A stretch of DNA of 64,000 nt. Origin: a virus. The DNA lies in the IMG/VR virus record IMGVR_UViG_3300010158_000028, positions 97,183-161,182 of that record; one strand, written 5' to 3'. This document shows positions 8,712-17,545 of the stretch, piece after piece. The position numbers were made by a program, and so were the translations under genes. Every line of letters begins with the position of its first letter. Positions within the stretch are counted from its first letter, which is position 1. The notes under the pieces were generated by a model. That model was given only the letters and a program-made list of their open reading frames with translations. It was not told the origin of the DNA and made no database searches.

Positions 8712-9604
8712 TATGCTTCTCCAAACGGATTATGCTCAGTGAAATCAATGATACTATCCGATTCACCTTCTATTAACGTATTGTCTGCTATATCTTCAAA
8801 GATATTATTATTAGCTTGTGTGGTATCATCTTCTGCTAATAATATGTAACGAGCATTACTTGTAACACCTATAACATTAGCAGATGCAACAAAATCACCA
8901 CGAACTTGAATTACGTTTAATGTGGAGTATGGTACAAACGAATACACAATAGCTTGAGCATTTGCATATGCTAAGTTTGCACCTTGATAAACAATTTCAC
9001 TTGATAAGTATGTTCCACTTCCAGTATTTGATAATGCCAATCGTGTTCTCTTATAAGAATCAAATATTTGATTATCAACTTCTTGAACACCGGTACTAAT
9101 AATTTCTTCAGAGAATACAAACTGTTTCATCTTTAATGCATAGACATAGACGTTACCACCACGACCACGACCTAACGTATAAAACATTGCTTGGTCATTT
9201 TCATGTTCTACAAAAGTTATTTCAAAAAAGTTTTGAACTAAAGGTATATAAACTAAATCACCTTCTCTTGGTCTATGTAATGGTACTGTTGATGCAAATC
9301 TTCTTCGTGACATTAATAAAGTAACTTCATCTTTAATCTCTAGACCAAACTTAGAAATGAAGTCACCTTCACCGTCCATACCAGTAACATTCTCAAGATA
9401 CATTTCCATTTGATATGCATTACGGAATTGTTTTATAGTATCTTCACCATAAATTTGGTCAATACTATCTCTTGAAGAAAAAGGCATATAATAAACATCC
9501 ATGCCATTAACTTGCATAGATTCAATAACTAAATCTTCAACAAGTAATTGCTCACTTGTTATTTGATTGATTGGAAAATTATTAAAATAAAAGTTGGTTG
9601 CCAT
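8711..9604 (-). CDS. 14: Neck protein gp14
   Basis: 297 residues (T4 gp14 is 256). It forms the lower neck ring that joins head and tail. Supporting stretches are 'ATNFYFNNFPINQITSEQLLVEDLVIES', 'MDVYYMPF' and 'YGEDTIKQFRNAYQMEMYLENVTGM', with 'PREGDLVYIPLVQNFFEITFVEHE' in the middle (quoted in part). It sits between gp13 and gp15 with single-base overlaps on both sides. Confidence 0.93.
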   Translation of the reverse strand: MATNFYFNNFPINQITSEQLLVEDLVIESMQVNGMDVYYMPFSSRDSIDQIYGEDTIKQFRNAYQMEMYLENVTGMDGEGDFISKFGLEIKDEVTLLMSRRRFASTVPLHRPREGDLVYIPLVQNFFEITFVEHENDQAMFYTLGRGRGGNVYVYALKMKQFVFSEEIISTGVQEVDNQIFDSYKRTRLALSNTGSGTYLSSEIVYQGANLAYANAQAIVYSFVPYSTLNVIQVRGDFVASANVIGVTSNARYILLAEDDTTQANNNIFEDIADNTLIEGESDSIIDFTEHNPFGEA

Positions 9605-10557
9605 TATCCTACAAACATTTCATTGGGCAACACATTGTATGATTGCATCTCTTCTTCTATTTTATCAATTTCTGCTTGTGCTTCTTGCATGATTCTTGGT
9701 CCATCTAAAGTAACACCGCCAGGTAATTGCACATTAGCAAACTTACTTAGATTGGTACCCCATTGATATTTAATTTTCTCTGTAGCATACTTCTTGAGAA
9801 ATCTATCATTCCAAATATCTGTGATGCCATCTTTAGTCAGTGTTATTGCGGTATTGGTAGTAGTAAATGCACTGCTAACATTTAAAGCAATATCAGAATT
9901 AATTTCAACAACTGTTCTTACTTGAGTGCCAAAATTAATTTCATCACCAATTAAAATATCTCTTGTAAATGTTGTACCTGTTCCTACAACCATAACATTA
10001 GATGCAGCAACATTTGCAGTGCCTTCTACTGTCATTGTATCTGGATCTAATTTTCTATAACATTCCATTACCAGATATTCATTTAACATTACATCTCTTG
10101 ACCAATCAATATCAAGGAATATCTTATTCATATGCCGATTGAATCTAAACTGTGGCATACCAGAAAACAACATATTCAATGTGGTAATATGTTGCATTGT
10201 AATCTCATATGACACATAAGATACAGATGTGAAGTCATAGAGATCGTGTAATCTTAATTGATAACGCATATCAAACATATTTACAGATGATGTTGAGTTA
10301 TCAAATGGCAACACACCAGTAACAAACAGAACCGAATCAGGACAATAAATCCATTTACGGTCTATATCTATTTGAGTAACTTTGTGTTTCATAAACATTT
10401 TTTGACAACCATCAAAATGATAGTCATGGAAAAATGCTAAAGCATCATCAATCCGATCTTCTACCTGATCGTCATCAACATTGATTTGAATGACTGGATG
10501 ACCCAATCTACGTAGACAATAATCTTTAAATTGGGCTCTTGTTGTTGGTTTTGCCAT
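9604..10557 (-). CDS. 13: Neck protein gp13
   Basis: 317 residues (T4 gp13 is 309). It forms the upper neck ring next to the portal. Seen here: 'FKDYCLRRLGHPVIQINVDD' at the N-terminus and 'DRIDDALAFFHDYHFDGCQK' shortly after, then 'YCPDSVLFVTGVLPF' and 'MLNEYLVMECYRKLDPDTM', all characteristic. A Thr/Asn/Val-rich insertion of about 55 residues (around 180-235) interrupts the usual C-terminal part. Preceded by a late promoter and a good ribosome-binding site (AGGTGG). Confidence 0.94.
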   Translation of the reverse strand: MAKPTTRAQFKDYCLRRLGHPVIQINVDDDQVEDRIDDALAFFHDYHFDGCQKMFMKHKVTQIDIDRKWIYCPDSVLFVTGVLPFDNSTSSVNMFDMRYQLRLHDLYDFTSVSYVSYEITMQHITTLNMLFSGMPQFRFNRHMNKIFLDIDWSRDVMLNEYLVMECYRKLDPDTMTVEGTANVAASNVMVVGTGTTFTRDILIGDEINFGTQVRTVVEINSDIALNVSSAFTTTNTAITLTKDGITDIWNDRFLKKYATEKIKYQWGTNLSKFANVQLPGGVTLDGPRIMQEAQAEIDKIEEEMQSYNVLPNEMFVG

Positions 10558-10581
10558 GTTTCCACCTATAGTAGTATTATC

Positions 10582-10589
10582 TATTTATA
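10582..10589 (-). promoter_or_regulatory. T4-type late promoter (TATAAATA) for the neck operon
   Basis: Perfect TATAAATA on the minus strand, 25 bases before the gp13 start and after the stop of a small upstream gene. It would start the gp13-gp14-gp15-gp16-Dps-gp17 transcript. Confidence 0.68.
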
Positions 10590-10615
10590 ACATAATACTC
10601 TTACTACTAATAGAG

Positions 10616-10771
10616 TTACACTGAAGATTGTTGGCCTTGTTGTTCGTTCAACTGTGGACCAAGTTGTTCTTCAAGATTTTTTACCAAACGAAACACAGAT
10701 TCAAATGGTAATTTTCCTAATCCGGCTAAGATAATATTTACTTCATCTAAATTCAATTCAAGTTTTAACAT
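10616..10771 (-). CDS. Small conserved phage protein (51 aa)
   Basis: A 51-residue frame (MLKLELNLDEVNIILAGLGK...) with a ribosome-binding site (AAAGGATGA) before ATG 10771. The leucine-spaced helical N-terminus 'LELNLDEVNIILAGLGKLPF' and polar Gln-rich tail resemble a small protein I recall in many aquatic T4-like and other phages next to structural genes. Function unknown. It fills the space between the fibre locus and gp13. Confidence 0.65.
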   Translation of the reverse strand: MLKLELNLDEVNIILAGLGKLPFESVFRLVKNLEEQLGPQLNEQQGQQSSV

Positions 10772-10794
10772 ACTTCATCCTTTAAAAGTTATAT

Positions 10795-11109
10795 TTACCA
10801 AGGTTTACCAGTTAATGTAACTGGATTTTTTTGCGATTCAATTTGATCAATTAATGAGTTTTCATAATCAGTGACTTGTTCTGTTCCTAAAGTGTTCTTT
10901 ACCCAATCAACTACAATTTCTTCAGTTAAACTGTCAAAAGCAATAAATGTATCACCACGAGTGAGTGAAAGTGAACCATATACATTACTATAATATGTAT
11001 GTTCTCCTACAGTCTCAGTTGCATTTGCTCTCCAATGAACGACAGTAACTAATCCATCGGATGCATTACGATCCATTTGTTCAATATTCCATGTTTTTGT
11101 AACTGCCAT
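10795..11109 (-). CDS. Conserved structural-region protein (104 aa)
   Basis: 104 residues beginning 'MAVTKTWNIEQMDRNASDG', a beta-rich protein with 'VVHWRANATE' and the C-terminal 'NPVTLTGKPW'. Proteins of this type (my recollection: the DUF7936-like family) occur in fibre regions of cyanophage-like myoviruses. It begins at the fibre stop (one-base overlap), so it is co-translated with it. Probably a virion or fibre-associated protein; function unknown. Confidence 0.65.
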   Translation of the reverse strand: MAVTKTWNIEQMDRNASDGLVTVVHWRANATETVGEHTYYSNVYGSLSLTRGDTFIAFDSLTEEIVVDWVKNTLGTEQVTDYENSLIDQIESQKNPVTLTGKPW

Positions 11110-14003
11110 TATTTATTCTCCAGTGCTGTTAGTCTTGTTGTTAATGATTCAATAAGTGCTTGTTGTTCTTGAATACCTTTAATTAGATGTGGAACTAATT
11201 CTGTATAACGAACTGAAAGATAATCTATACCGTCAATTTCATTTGTTACATTATCTAAAGCTTCATCTATTTTTCCAACAATATCTTGTGCAATAATACC
11301 AATCCTTCTTTTTGATTCTGGTATATCAATATCTTTGCGATGATATGTGACACATCTGATAGAATTTAATATAGAGATAGCATTTTCAATTGGTTTTAAA
11401 TTTGTTTTTAATTTTTCATCTGAATAAGTTGACCAAGCACTTGCACCATTAACAATAGTAACACCGACACCAGAAGCATTTAATAATCTTATATCTGGTG
11501 TTGCAGAAGATCCATATACATCAATAAACCATGCATTTGCGTTATCAGTGCTTCTTCCAAAACTTAATTGTCCACCTTCAGCAGATGAATTTACTCTACC
11601 TGTTTTTATTTCGCCAACTACTTCAAGAGGCATTCCAGGCGCATTTGTACCAATACCTACATAACCTGATGTATCAATAGTCACTCTGACATTATTGTTT
11701 GTGGCAAATTGAGTAACTGCAGCGCCGGCAGAACCAAATACTGCCGCATTTGCACTTGAACCAACAAACAATCCACCACCAGATGCTCTTTCTACACCAA
11801 TGGTTGTTCTTTGAGCCGCGCCATTATTTGTAAAATTTTGACTAGATGCTGTTGTTCCTGTGCCTGTTACCGTAACTACTGGAGTTGCGGAACTTACTTC
11901 AAGAATTGTTGATGGTGAACTTGTACCAATACCAAGACCTGTGCTATTAAGTCTCATTTTTTCTGTACCAATTGCACCAGTAGAACCGGTATAAAAGTGT
12001 ATCTCACCAGCGGTACTTGCTCTATAAAATTTAATAGCTGCAAAATCATTTAAGTAATCTAAACCAATAGAACTTTGCACCGCAGAAGTTCCAGTATTTC
12101 CTGTTTTAAGTTTAGAAATAAATGCAGAGTCATCACTTCCTCTTGACCAAATTATCTGTGGAATCTCTACACCAGTTCCACCAAGGTCAAGTTTAGCACT
12201 AGTAGTTGTTACACCAATACCTACATTAGAGTTAGCAAAAATTGTATTTGAGTAAATTAAATTCAATGCACTGATTGTACCGCCAGTACCTGTAATACTA
12301 AGACCATCAGCATTTAATGTGCCTGCAACGGTCAATGTACCACCAAATGTTCCTGTGGTATTTGCTAATGCATTATTGGCTTTTAAGAAAGCACTATTAG
12401 CATAACTACCTGCACTGTTAGCTGTTAAGTATGCACTATTAGCGTAACTACCTGCACTGTTTGCAGCTTGAAATGCTCCATTAGCATAACTTGATGCACT
12501 ATTAGCTGTGCTTCTAGCCAAAGAATCTGGACTACCTGTATTTGCCGCAGCATAGGCACTATTAGCGTAACTACCTGCACTGTTTGCAGCTTGAAATGCA
12601 CCATTGGCATATGATGCTGCAGATGTAATATTTGTATTTTGTGTAATGTTTACTACGTTAGCATTGTTAGCAGTTGCAAAAGCACCATTGGCATATGATG
12701 CTGCTGATATAGATACATTAGCTTGTGCAAAAGCACCGTTAGCATATGATGCTGCAGATGTAATATTTGTATTCTGCGTAATGTTTACTACGTTAGAATT
12801 GTTAGCAGTTGCAAAAGCAGCATTAGCGGTTGAATTTGCAGTTGATATGTTTGTATTTTGTTGTGCATTAACACCATAAAAATAACTGTTACTAGCTGCA
12901 GTATTCTGAGTAGATCCATCAGAAAATATTATACCACCATTAGCTAAAAATGTATTTGAGTAAATGACATTTACACCACTAATAGTTCCAAGAGTTCCTG
13001 TTGATGTAATAGTATTAGCAACCAAATTACCACTGACAGTTAAATCGCCAGCAAATGTTCCTGTCGTGTTTGCTAATGCATTATTGGCTTTTGTATATGC
13101 ACTATTAGCATAACTACTAGCACTATTTGCAGCACTTCTTGCCCACGAGTCGGCTCCAGAACCAGAATTAGCAGCAGCAAAAGCAGCATTAGCATAAACA
13201 CCTGCACTATTAGCTGCTTGGTATGCACTGTTGGCATATGAACCTGAAGCACCGCCAGAACCAGAATTTGCTTGAGCAAAAGCAGCATTAGCATAAACAC
13301 CAGCACTGTTAGCAGCTTGAAATGCAGCATTAGCATAACTAGCTGCACTATTAGCAGTACCTAATGTAATGTAATTAGCTGATGCATTGGCAGTTAAAAA
13401 TGCACCATTGGCATATGATGATGCGGATGTTATATTTGTATTTTGTAAATCATTAACACCATAACTATAAGTATTAATTGTATTAGCAAATGCATATGCG
13501 GAGTTAGCATAACTACCTGCACTTATGGCATTTGTATTGGATGTGTTTGCTTGAACAAAACCACTATTAGCATATGAAGAAGCAGCGTTGGTTGCATTTC
13601 TTGCCCATGAATCTACAGAACCCGCAGCAACACTATTAGCAAGAGCAAAAGCAGAATTGGCATATGAACCAGCACTTATAGCATTTGTGTTGGCAGTATT
13701 AGCAGCAGTGAAAGCACTATTGGCAATACCATATGCACTGTTAGCATAATTACCTGTAGAGTTTTGACTCAGATAAGCAGAGTTGGCTTGAAGATATGCA
13801 CTATTTGCATATGAACCTGAAGCACCGCCAGAACCAGAATTTGCTTGAGCAAAGGCAGCATTAGCATAAACACCAGCACTGTTAGCAGTTTGAAATGCAG
13901 AATTTGAATAATTAGAGTATAGATTGCCAGTTACTATTAAATTATTAAAAGTAAAATCTGCTGAACTATTTGCTGAGTATGGTTCTATTTTAACTAATGG
14001 CAT
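11109..14003 (-). CDS. Long tail fibre with SYANSA repeats and S74 chaperone
   Basis: 964 residues. Residues ~20-560 are built of many degenerate 'SYANSAYxxANS' units, about 12-18 residues each, interrupted by short fibre-shaft modules such as 'NALANTTGTFAGDLTVSGNL'. From ~590 a receptor-binding region follows. The C-terminal ~110 residues form an intramolecular chaperone (Peptidase_S74): 'YSDEKLKTNLKPIENAISIL', with candidate self-cleavage Ser861 and Lys866, ending in a coiled coil. This chaperone trimerises the fibre and cuts itself off. Preceded by a near-consensus late promoter. Role as a host-binding fibre is inferred from architecture. Confidence 0.85.
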   Translation of the reverse strand: MPLVKIEPYSANSSADFTFNNLIVTGNLYSNYSNSAFQTANSAGVYANAAFAQANSGSGGASGSYANSAYLQANSAYLSQNSTGNYANSAYGIANSAFTAANTANTNAISAGSYANSAFALANSVAAGSVDSWARNATNAASSYANSGFVQANTSNTNAISAGSYANSAYAFANTINTYSYGVNDLQNTNITSASSYANGAFLTANASANYITLGTANSAASYANAAFQAANSAGVYANAAFAQANSGSGGASGSYANSAYQAANSAGVYANAAFAAANSGSGADSWARSAANSASSYANSAYTKANNALANTTGTFAGDLTVSGNLVANTITSTGTLGTISGVNVIYSNTFLANGGIIFSDGSTQNTAASNSYFYGVNAQQNTNISTANSTANAAFATANNSNVVNITQNTNITSAASYANGAFAQANVSISAASYANGAFATANNANVVNITQNTNITSAASYANGAFQAANSAGSYANSAYAAANTGSPDSLARSTANSASSYANGAFQAANSAGSYANSAYLTANSAGSYANSAFLKANNALANTTGTFGGTLTVAGTLNADGLSITGTGGTISALNLIYSNTIFANSNVGIGVTTTSAKLDLGGTGVEIPQIIWSRGSDDSAFISKLKTGNTGTSAVQSSIGLDYLNDFAAIKFYRASTAGEIHFYTGSTGAIGTEKMRLNSTGLGIGTSSPSTILEVSSATPVVTVTGTGTTASSQNFTNNGAAQRTTIGVERASGGGLFVGSSANAAVFGSAGAAVTQFATNNNVRVTIDTSGYVGIGTNAPGMPLEVVGEIKTGRVNSSAEGGQLSFGRSTDNANAWFIDVYGSSATPDIRLLNASGVGVTIVNGASAWSTYSDEKLKTNLKPIENAISILNSIRCVTYHRKDIDIPESKRRIGIIAQDIVGKIDEALDNVTNEIDGIDYLSVRYTELVPHLIKGIQEQQALIESLTTRLTALENK

Positions 14004-14026
14004 TTAAATATTCCTGTTGTTTCTCG

Positions 14027-14034
14027 TATTTATT
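14027..14034 (-). promoter_or_regulatory. Possible late promoter variant (AATAAATA)
   Basis: One mismatch from TATAAATA, 24 bases before the start of the 964-residue fibre, with a usable leader. Overall placement is like the perfect copies. Confidence 0.38.
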
Positions 14035-14039
14035 AAACT

Positions 14040-14966
14040 TTAAAATGTTATAGAACCAGATGATTTGAATATATAAATTCTATTATTACTATCTAATATG
14101 TAAATTGGTGATCCTGTGTTTGCACTTGCTAAAGGATAAGTATCTGGATATTTTATTATAACTGCACCAGAACCACCAGCACCACCAGCAATAGCTGGAG
14201 AATCTCCACCACCGCCGCCACCTCCACCAGTATTTGCTGTTGCTGAAGAACCTGCTCCTTGACCTGTTCCTCCCGCTGCACCACCGCCAGAACCTCCAGC
14301 ACCACCAGCATTACCTGTAAGACCAGCACCACCGCCACCACCACCAGAAAAATAAACACTTGATGATACTACTTGTCCAACTGATTGTGCAGTAGCTATA
14401 GATGTTGTTATTATTGTAGTTGTATTTCCTATACCTCCAGCACCACCTACTCTAGTTCCACTTCGGTCACTACCCACTGCACCTGCGCCACCGCCGCCAG
14501 CACCACCAAGAAAACCTCCTGCTCCGCTTGAACTACCGCCATTATTTCCTTGTCCTGCTGTTCCTAAACCACCTGGCGCTGTTCCCGCATTAGCTTCACC
14601 AACACCGCCACCACCTCCAGAACCACCAGGAAGACCAGCAGCTAGTGAAGAACTAATATATCCACCGCCTTTACCACCACCAATAGATATAATTGAAGTA
14701 GAAGAACCAACTATACTACTATTGTTACCACTCACTGCATTATTAGCACCTGAAGTTGCACCTGTTCCACCAGAACCTACAGTAATTGTATATGTTGCAT
14801 TAACAGCACTAAATGATCCCGTAAGAAAACCACCTGCACCGCCACCGCCACCACGTTTTGAACCACCGCCACCACCACCCGCAACAACAAGATATGTAAC
14901 TGCAGGAATTACAACGGGTGAATAAGCAAGTCCGCCAGTAATTATTCCTCCACCATTAATTAACAT
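14040..14966 (-). CDS. Glycine-rich adhesin-like protein
   Basis: 308 residues, dominated by polyglycine runs (for example 'GGGGGGSKRGGGGGAGGF') separated by short Ser/Thr/Ala segments. This is the pattern of glycine-rich phage adhesins such as the T-even gp38 type, whose Gly loops pack as polyglycine-II helices at a fibre tip. The N-terminal 'YLVVAGGGGGG' and 'TITVGSGG' are typical of the Gly-rich domain family found in aquatic phages. It ends 'GSPIYILDSNNRIYIFKSSG', shared in style with the next gene. The two are neighbours and paralogues. Likely a receptor-binding tip; the exact receptor is unknown. Confidence 0.75.
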   Translation of the reverse strand: MLINGGGIITGGLAYSPVVIPAVTYLVVAGGGGGGSKRGGGGGAGGFLTGSFSAVNATYTITVGSGGTGATSGANNAVSGNNSSIVGSSTSIISIGGGKGGGYISSSLAAGLPGGSGGGGGVGEANAGTAPGGLGTAGQGNNGGSSSGAGGFLGGAGGGGAGAVGSDRSGTRVGGAGGIGNTTTIITTSIATAQSVGQVVSSSVYFSGGGGGGAGLTGNAGGAGGSGGGAAGGTGQGAGSSATANTGGGGGGGGDSPAIAGGAGGSGAVIIKYPDTYPLASANTGSPIYILDSNNRIYIFKSSGSITF

Positions 14967-14979
14967 TTATCATTCTCTC

Positions 14980-15873
14980 TTAAAATGTTATTGAACCAGA
15001 AGATGTAAATTTGTATATTCTAAAACCACCAGTAACTGTGACTGTTGGTGATCCTGTATTTGCTGATGCTGCGTTATAATAATCTGGATATTTTAATACT
15101 ACTACACCTGAACCGCCACCGCCAGCACCTTCACCGTTTGCAGCACCACTTCCTCCGCTACCAGTATTTGCTGTTCCACTCGAACCGGCTGCTCCAAACC
15201 AACCGTTGTATCTAACACCAGGTCCTCCACTAGAATAAGTAATACTAGATCCGGTGATACTATTTGAAATTCCAGCACCGCCAGAAACTGGGCCCGCACC
15301 ACCAGTATAATTAGCTCCCACACCGCCAGCACCACCACCACCGCCACTACCACCAAAGTTGCCACTAACATATGTACCATTACCGCCATCATAACCTTGT
15401 CTTGTTGCTTCATCAATATATGTTGATCCTGAATACACTCCTTTTCCGCCCACAGCTCCAGTTGTGCCACTAGTTAATCCACTAGCGCCGCCACCACCAG
15501 AGCCGCCAGAAGTGCCTGGAGTTCGTGATGGTGCACCTCCTCCACCTCCACCATACGATAATACAGAAATTCCAGAACCACTGATAGAAGTATTTGATCC
15601 GTTATTTCCTTGTTTATTAGTGCCACTAGCTATTGCAGCACCACCAGCACCTACTGTTATTGTAAAAGTATTACCATATGAAACTGAAGAAATTGTTGAT
15701 GTTAAGTAACCACCAGCACCACCGCCACCACCACTCTCAGAAGATGAAGAACCAGTAGCTCCTGATGCACCGCCCCCTACTGCAAGATATTCCATATTAA
15801 GTATAGCGGTAACTGGTGGAGGTTCATAAAAATTAAAATTACCTCTAATAGTTGTTCCACCTCTAATTATCAT
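14980..15873 (-). CDS. Glycine-rich adhesin-like protein, paralogue
   Basis: 297 residues, same plan as its neighbour: 'MEYLAVGGGASGAT', 'TITVGAGGAA', many GG-runs, and an end 'GGFRIYKFTSSGSITF' nearly identical in form to the neighbour's 'NRIYIFKSSGSITF'. The glycine-rich middle differs in the loops between Gly runs, as expected if loops choose the receptor. Probably a tandem duplication that diversified. Confidence 0.75.
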   Translation of the reverse strand: MIIRGGTTIRGNFNFYEPPPVTAILNMEYLAVGGGASGATGSSSSESGGGGGAGGYLTSTISSVSYGNTFTITVGAGGAAIASGTNKQGNNGSNTSISGSGISVLSYGGGGGGAPSRTPGTSGGSGGGGASGLTSGTTGAVGGKGVYSGSTYIDEATRQGYDGGNGTYVSGNFGGSGGGGGAGGVGANYTGGAGPVSGGAGISNSITGSSITYSSGGPGVRYNGWFGAAGSSGTANTGSGGSGAANGEGAGGGGSGVVVLKYPDYYNAASANTGSPTVTVTGGFRIYKFTSSGSITF

Positions 15874-15889
15874 TTATAGTCTCTCATTA

Positions 15890-16267
15890 TTATGTTGTAA
15901 TTTCTAGAAGTTTCCAGTTAATAGTTTCTTCATCCCAATCATATAATTTACCATCTGTTGGATAAGGTATTGGTGATTCCCATAAGAATGTAGTTGAATT
16001 TAATGTCCAACTAGCAAATGGTTTTGGTGGATAAAATACATCCAATTCACTATCATAAATGTAACCAATGCCTGCATAGTTACCACGCATAGCAGGTTTA
16101 TCATCAGGTTCATTTGTGATTGGATCATAGTGTATTCCACCTCTTGTGTTATAGGATGTTTGAATCCATAATGAAGGATTACCAAATAAACCGGTATCAA
16201 TTACATCTTGTTCTACTACTATTACTTGAGTAACAATACCACCTTCCACTTTTGCAAAATGACTCAT
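15890..16267 (-). CDS. Conserved fibre-region protein (125 aa)
   Basis: 125 residues, start 'MSHFAKVEGGIVTQVIVVEQ', with 'SWIQTSYNTRGG'-type motif (here 'LWIQTSYNTRGGIHY') and 'RGNYAGIGYIYDSELDVFYPP'. This is a protein family frequent in cyanophage-like myoviruses, usually near tail fibres. Tryptophan- and tyrosine-rich, no signal peptide. Probably a small virion or fibre accessory protein; biochemical role unknown. Confidence 0.72.
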   Translation of the reverse strand: MSHFAKVEGGIVTQVIVVEQDVIDTGLFGNPSLWIQTSYNTRGGIHYDPITNEPDDKPAMRGNYAGIGYIYDSELDVFYPPKPFASWTLNSTTFLWESPIPYPTDGKLYDWDEETINWKLLEITT

Positions 16268-16287
16268 ATTTTTTTCTCCTATTACTT

Positions 16288-16470
16288 TTATCCTGTAGAA
16301 TAATTATTATATGTATCACTAGGTGTTAAAATTGTTGGATCAGTGCTTGGATCAGATTCAATATATAATATTTTTACTGCACCAATATCATTTAAACTTG
16401 ATATTAAATTGGCATATGAACCCTCAAATGTTATAACTTCAGAACATATATTGTAAGTTAAAGTAGCCAT
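16288..16470 (-). CDS. Small hypothetical protein (60 aa)
   Basis: 60 residues, 'MATLTYNICSEVITFEGSYANLISSLNDIG...', tightly packed between fibre-locus genes (two bases from the next). I do not recognise it. Contains one Cys and a Pro/Thr/Ser-rich end. Kept because it has a start and packing consistent with a real gene. Confidence 0.5.
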   Translation of the reverse strand: MATLTYNICSEVITFEGSYANLISSLNDIGAVKILYIESDPSTDPTILTPSDTYNNYSTG

Positions 16471-16471
16471 A

Positions 16472-17533
16472 TTATGTAGCGTTCGTTTGTATAATTACAC
16501 CATACTTGGTGCAGACATTAAAGAATGTGTATGTATTATCATTAAGACTAACCGTGTCTCCAGTTGTTCCCATACCACCAGTTGTCCAATAAATTGGAAC
16601 AACACCTGTAACATATTGTGTTGGATATCCTATTTGCTGCATACTATAAAATACTGGTGATACAACATATTTTGGATTACCTGATGCATCAATTGTATTT
16701 GTTCTACGACCAGTTCCCGTTTGAGCAATAGTTAATGTTGCTGCTGTGTTTGTACCTATATCATATATTGGATAATTAGTTCCACCATTTGGATTAGTTA
16801 CATTACTAGTAAAAGCAGCTATACCCCAAGTGACTGCTGTGGAAGCAGTTGAGTATAATGTTGCTCCAGAAGTTGTATATGTAGTTAAAGCACTTGCTGA
16901 TGTTCCTGCATAATGATTATACATTACAAATGGTGCAGTACCATAAAATGTGTGAGCATTAGTCATTGACGATTCCCACAATCCAACCATTCCCACATTT
17001 TCACAAATTAATGTGCAATGTCTTTGATTGGCAATAAGATAATAAGTTTGACTAGTAGAACCAAAACTTGAAGTTAAACCGTAAGTATCTCTAGTAGCTA
17101 TGTTTGCAGCAGTAGAATTAATATATAATCTAGGCGTTTCACCCGTAACAACTCCTACTGATGATGCATTTGAACCGGCAGTAACGGTAAAACCTGCATT
17201 AAACGATGTATTACTAGAATAATTATATGGATTTAATGTAATATATTTTAATGCTGAACCAGAAAGACATGGTGCTGAAAAACAAAAGTTCCATGATGTT
17301 CCATCGGGTGCAGTAGTTTCACTAGATGTTGCAATTGTTGGTCGGTCTACAGAATGATTACTACCAACATAAGTCCATCCTGCAGCGGTTGAATCAAATA
17401 TGACAGAAGATGATTGAGAAAATCCACTCAACAAACTTGTGCTTGGTGAAGAGTTGGTTATTAATCTTCCAATGTCTCTTAAATAAAACAATGGATTAAC
17501 ATAGGTTGATGGAGTTACTAATTTTGCATACAT
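16472..17533 (-). CDS. Putative receptor-binding/fibre-locus protein, paralogue A
   Basis: 353 residues. It begins 'MYAKLVTPSTYVNPLFYLRDIGRLIT', has Ser/Thr/Asn/Gly-rich beta segments, and contains the landmarks 'GWTYVGSNHSVDRPT', 'CFSAPCLSGSALKY', 'LWESSMTNAHTFYGTAPFV' and 'GYPTQYVTGVVPIYWTT'. All of these recur in the next gene, so the two are paralogues. The location inside the fibre locus suggests a virion surface protein. I know no characterised relative. Confidence 0.65.
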   Translation of the reverse strand: MYAKLVTPSTYVNPLFYLRDIGRLITNSSPSTSLLSGFSQSSSVIFDSTAAGWTYVGSNHSVDRPTIATSSETTAPDGTSWNFCFSAPCLSGSALKYITLNPYNYSSNTSFNAGFTVTAGSNASSVGVVTGETPRLYINSTAANIATRDTYGLTSSFGSTSQTYYLIANQRHCTLICENVGMVGLWESSMTNAHTFYGTAPFVMYNHYAGTSASALTTYTTSGATLYSTASTAVTWGIAAFTSNVTNPNGGTNYPIYDIGTNTAATLTIAQTGTGRRTNTIDASGNPKYVVSPVFYSMQQIGYPTQYVTGVVPIYWTTGGMGTTGDTVSLNDNTYTFFNVCTKYGVIIQTNAT

Positions 17534-17545
17534 ATTATTTTCCTG

